Shown piece after piece: positions 60,260-64,000 of a stretch of 64,000 nt of DNA. The position numbers were made by a program, and so were the translations under genes. Position 1 is the stretch's first letter. Each line of letters opens with the position of its first letter. The stretch is from Echiichthys vipera (Eukaryota; Chordata; Actinopteri; Perciformes; Trachinidae): the NCBI GenBank assembly GCA_963691815.1, contig OY829661.1:19364349-19428348 (forward strand), given 5' to 3'. Below the pieces are notes generated by a model, which was not told the DNA's origin, searched no databases, and worked only from the letters and a program-made list of their open reading frames with translations.

Positions 60260-62880
60260 CCTTCTTTTTGTAAAGTGCAATGTATCCTGCTATTGAGGCC
60301 TTTAACTAAGGACAGAGTTGAAAATCTTGTAAACTATGGAAAATGACCAAAGCACCTTGTTATTCCATTGGCTCTTGCACTTGTTTTGCTGAGTTGGCTT
60401 GCTGTGGTTTGACCTTTCAGAAACTGACCTAATTACATCCAAATGATGTAAATATTACTATAAAATGCAGTTCATCGGCTGTTTTTTTGACAGAAACCAA
60501 AAGAAAATATAAAAGGTAGAAATTTTAATTTCATTTTGACATATCGTAATATCCTGTCCTAGTTTAATACACACGTTATTTGGATTTTGACCTAGTTCTT
60601 GGACTACAGTCAATCACGGCATTATGGCCTGTGGTAACTTTAAAGCAGAGAATTGCAACTGACGTGAGCTGTCTTTTGAAATCAATATTTTGTGGGATAT
60701 TATTGATTTATTTAGTAAGTAGCTGTGTAATAAACTAGTAATGCAGACCTTCAGGGTGAATAATTCTGTTGAGATTAGGTTCACAATAATGGCCAGCTTG
60801 TTCTGTTGTATTCCTTACATAGCATGTTCTGGTACTTCAATACATAAATAAATAGTCTATGTGAATTAACCACATCGTAAAGCTTATTTTTGTATACTCC
60901 TGTGTGAATTAAATACTTGACAATAGAAAAATAACAGTGAGTGTTTGTCTGAGACTGAGGAGAATGTTGAGGAGAACCCTGATTATGAGGCATCTTGTAA
61001 CTGGTGTCTACACAATCAGCCTCAGGCATACATCAACAACACAACACAAGATGCTTTCCTACGTAGACAGGCAGGAAAAAGCACACTACGGATGTTTATA
61101 TACCCCTGCCTCTCCACCAGATATATCACTGTATATTTTACAGTAAAGACAAGAGTAATAACAGCCATCGAATTAACAGATTCACCTCACACAATTAAAC
61201 AGCCAAGTGCTAAGAATGGATACTTATGTGTTAAAGCAGAGAATCAATATGCTACAGTATTCCATTTCACAAATCCCTTCTCACCTCTCCTGAGCAGATG
61301 GCTTGTAAAAAAAGAAAAAAAGTATGCCAACCAGTAATCATATGTGCAATAAATGGTGCTGGTTATGTTCCTGTGGAGTGACTACAGATGGTGTGGTGAT
61401 AGTCTTCTGTGCGCATTTTAGACACACCCTTCATACTGCCCCAATGGGGACTTTTAGCACAGACCATGTCACAACCTACTGCCAAGGCAACTATCCAAAA
61501 GACCAGTAAATCAGACTGGAAATGACTTTTATGGACATCTCATTTTATTAGTCTTTACCATGCCAGATGCTAACCAGAAAGTAGGGATGATTAGTTTTGG
61601 TTTATATTATAAATGACATAGCAGTATATGGAATTATCTGTGATACAATACAGAATGTGCAACTCTGGTGCTTGATCAACAGCATATTTGTTTTTCGTCA
61701 TAATTGTCTGTTTGCTGCCATAACACCAGTGAGCTTTTCTCCCTGTGGGAGGACCATATTGTCTGAGAACGTTGGTAAAATGGATCTCCTTGTAGCAGAA
61801 AACACAACAATGTGTAGAATCATGTGCATATAATATTGGTCTGTTGAATGCAGCTTGTTTTGTTCTGTGATTTGGACTGATTATGGCTCAGAGACAATTT
61901 GGGTAAAGGAAAGAGGCAGCTATGGCAGGCTCCAGGAAGCCTCTGTGCATTCAGAACAAGACAACTCACAATCGCTCTCACCATCAAATAAACATTTGTG
62001 CTGGAAGACATCGATCTCTAGAAGTAGGAAGTTTTACTAATACTCTATTTTGCTTGTATTTTCTATGAAGCTAGTGTCCTATTTTCTACGGGCAGTTTTC
62101 TGTAAATGTTACCATTAATCAACATAATCTAACTATGATTCAGTGACCCTAACAACCATTTTCTAAGTGAGACATTAGTTTAGCATTTATATATTAAAAC
62201 TGCATGCAGAACAATTCTTTTACAGTGAAAATAAATGGAGCAGAGCATTAGTTCAGGCAGAGCACTGTAACAAACTTGCATTAGCTAATTGGCATCAGCT
62301 GTTTCATTCATGTCTAAGAATCACTGGCTTATTTTTCAGCTGCTTGACATTCGTCTTTGCTGTTCAGATTTTTTGAGAACTCCTCCAACTACAAATTCTT
62401 TCACATCAAATCTGTCACCATTTGCTATAAAAGGCCAATTCCTTGACATACGGTGGATGTCCATCGCCCTTGTTCTTGCTGTGCCCCGCACCGTTGCCAC
62501 TAGTAGGCCCTTGTCAGCAGCTTTTTGGCTCATTCAGCGGGATGAATCGGCAGTGAAGACCATCTGTGAGAGTAATCACTCTGATTGGCGGTTCAGCTTA
62601 AGAGAATCAGTGCATGAGAAGAGAAACAGAAATGAGGAAATTAAACAACCTAAAGTCAAAAGGCTGTGAGATCGAAAACAAATGGGTGGCAACTGTCGAA
62701 CTAGCGTCTTAAACCCTTCTCTCAGTGGTCCGGTTTCCCTTTTTGAATTGACTACTGCCGCATGCTGGTATGGAGAGCACTCCCACGTAGGCGCAGAACA
62801 TATGTGCTAGTTGGCCATTGGCTGTAGTCTTTGCGGTGAGTTCAACCACAATTTTTGGGTGAGACACAGGCATTGTGAGG
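60260..62880. other. No gene recognised
   Basis: AT-rich sequence. The overlapping plus ORFs at 60937-61337 and the 126-codon ORF at 62289-62669 show no domain or splice context. A 65-codon ORF antisense to the latter (62336-62533) is somewhat protein-like but not identifiable. Confidence 0.4.
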
Positions 62881-62884
62881 CGAC

Positions 62885-62959
62885 GCAACAGTCAGCCTTC
62901 ATCAAGGCTGACTGTTGCACCAACCCGACATCAAAGGGGTGTCGGGTTGGTGCAACAGT
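62885..62959. repeat. Two overlapping perfect hairpins
   Basis: Hairpin 1 pairs 62885-62899 with 62904-62918 (15 bp, loop CATC). Hairpin 2 pairs 62911-62930 with 62940-62959 (20 bp, 9-base loop). Both stems are perfect and share 62911-62918, so both cannot form fully on one strand at once. The downstream AGGGCCTTTACAC may be the end of an unrecognised element. Confidence 0.9.
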
Positions 62960-62964
62960 TGCCT

Positions 62965-64000
62965 TGGTGCGTCAGGGCCTTTACACATTTGTCTTTCTTT
63001 TACCAATATTGCTCTGTAATGCTGACCTGGTGAATGCTTGTTCTTGTCAGCTGCCTTCTATGGAAAAGCTGCATAATGGCAAGGTGAACAAGAGGACATA
63101 AAAATTGCTCCCTGTGACTCGATGGCCCATCACATCATCACCAACTGGTACTGTTTGATATGCTATGGAAATCTAGCTACTGCCTGGTTCACCTAATGTA
63201 CTATTAATGCTGTCTGCACAGTACTGCATGTCTTAGGATGTGCATATACAGTAAGTCTTCATTCAATATGCCGCAGCAGCAACAGGGACTACTGCATGTC
63301 AATGTTACTTAAGGGTAAGACCTCGATCAATGCATTTTATCCAACCCAATACTGCTTTACTGTCTAATGCCGGAGATGGCAACTTTCCATGTCAGACTTG
63401 ATTTGCAACTTGTCACTTGTAGACCGAACACTTGACTCAGACAGAATGATAATGACTGAGGAACAATAAAAATCCTTCCTTTATCCTTTGACACATCACA
63501 CTGTGTGCCTGCCAGCCACAAGTGTGTGACACAAAAAAACCAACACACATTTAGCACGCTGTCACATGTCCCTTACACTTTGCATTTGGATTTAGGAACC
63601 CTTAGGCTAAACTGAAAAGGTCTATCTTGCACCATGTGTGGGTAAAAATAGTAGTGTCCTGGTGTCTCAGCATCTGAGAGGCTTGTCAGTATCCTGCAGT
63701 GTCTGTGGTTCAGGTCCAGCCAAGGACCTTTGTCCTCCTCTCCACATGTTTTCTGTTCCTCTCTGCTGTCAAATTGTGGAAAATGAAAAAATAAAACAAC
63801 ACACTGGCAACATCCTCCAGCTTCTTACGACTCCTGCAGTACTTCCAGGGAGGTCAGTATATTGCTAGTGTTAGTACATTTCTTGAAGTCCGACTTGGCT
63901 ACTAGTGATAAACCGGCATGTATCGGCATCGGCTGATGCGGGATGCTGCGTTTTGCCGGTAGTTTTTTCCCAGCAATATTTACAGACAGGCGTCCACAGG
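62965..64000. other. No gene recognised
   Basis: No supported ORF. The last 100 bases (from about 63905) contain GATAAACCGGCATGTATCGG and other CG-containing words, resembling the start of a hAT-type miniature element that would continue beyond the window. Confidence 0.35.

Noticed and set aside
62289..62669. 126-codon plus-strand ORF and its antisense partner
   Set aside because: No domain, no splice signals and no repeat family recognised.
1..64000. CRISPR arrays, operons, phage or plasmid features
   Set aside because: The window is vertebrate nuclear DNA. The only regular arrays are dinucleotide microsatellites.

Overview
The window looks like teleost fish nuclear DNA, probably from a percomorph. 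It is AT-rich, carries long CA/TG microsatellites, and contains fish-type tRNA-derived SINEs, L2/Maui-like and Rex3-like LINE remnants, and many hAT-derived fragments and small inverted-repeat elements. Nothing suggests bacterial, organellar or viral DNA. There are no rRNA genes, free-standing tRNA genes, CRISPR arrays or operons. The species call is an inference from repeat types, not a database match.

The one convincing protein-coding gene is on the minus strand at 25115-25720. It is an uninterrupted 201-codon ORF for a long-type myosin essential (alkali) light chain of the MYL4/MYL1 (cmlc1) group. Family members are normally split over about seven exons, so this is best read as an intact retrogene. 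It has a TATA box about 110 bp upstream of the ATG, a CArG-like box, an E-box and two AATAAA signals downstream.

The rest is a gene-poor landscape. Region by region: 0.7-1.8 kb holds a hAT fragment whose BED zinc finger has lost its first cysteine to a stop; 3.0-3.6 kb a frameshifted charged ORF; 12.2 kb a second BED-finger fragment; 15.3-16.5 kb an internally deleted L2 LINE; 20.6-21.8 kb an AT-rich repeat cluster with a near-perfect 36-bp inverted repeat followed by a 394-bp terminal-inverted-repeat element; 24.1 kb a 5'-truncated SINE; 28.2 kb a 119-bp relative of the 21.4-kb element; 30.0 kb a SINE with a perfect 11-bp target-site duplication; 33.3-34.05 kb an internally deleted hAT related to zf-TTF/ZMYM1-like genes; 41.8-43.0 kb a GTF2IRD2-like hAT pseudogene; 51.0, 53.2 and 54.6 kb small elements, two with 8-bp target duplications; 57.5 kb a SINE; 58.2 kb a Rex3-like fragment; 59.8 kb a SINE abutting a hAT terminus; and 62.9 kb two overlapping, mutually exclusive perfect hairpins.

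A few short stretches (37119-37176, 54430-54492, 46831-47000) look like exons by their splice signals and may belong to a gene with very large introns. None can be assigned to a gene from this sequence alone. Long stretches with no assigned feature are listed as such.
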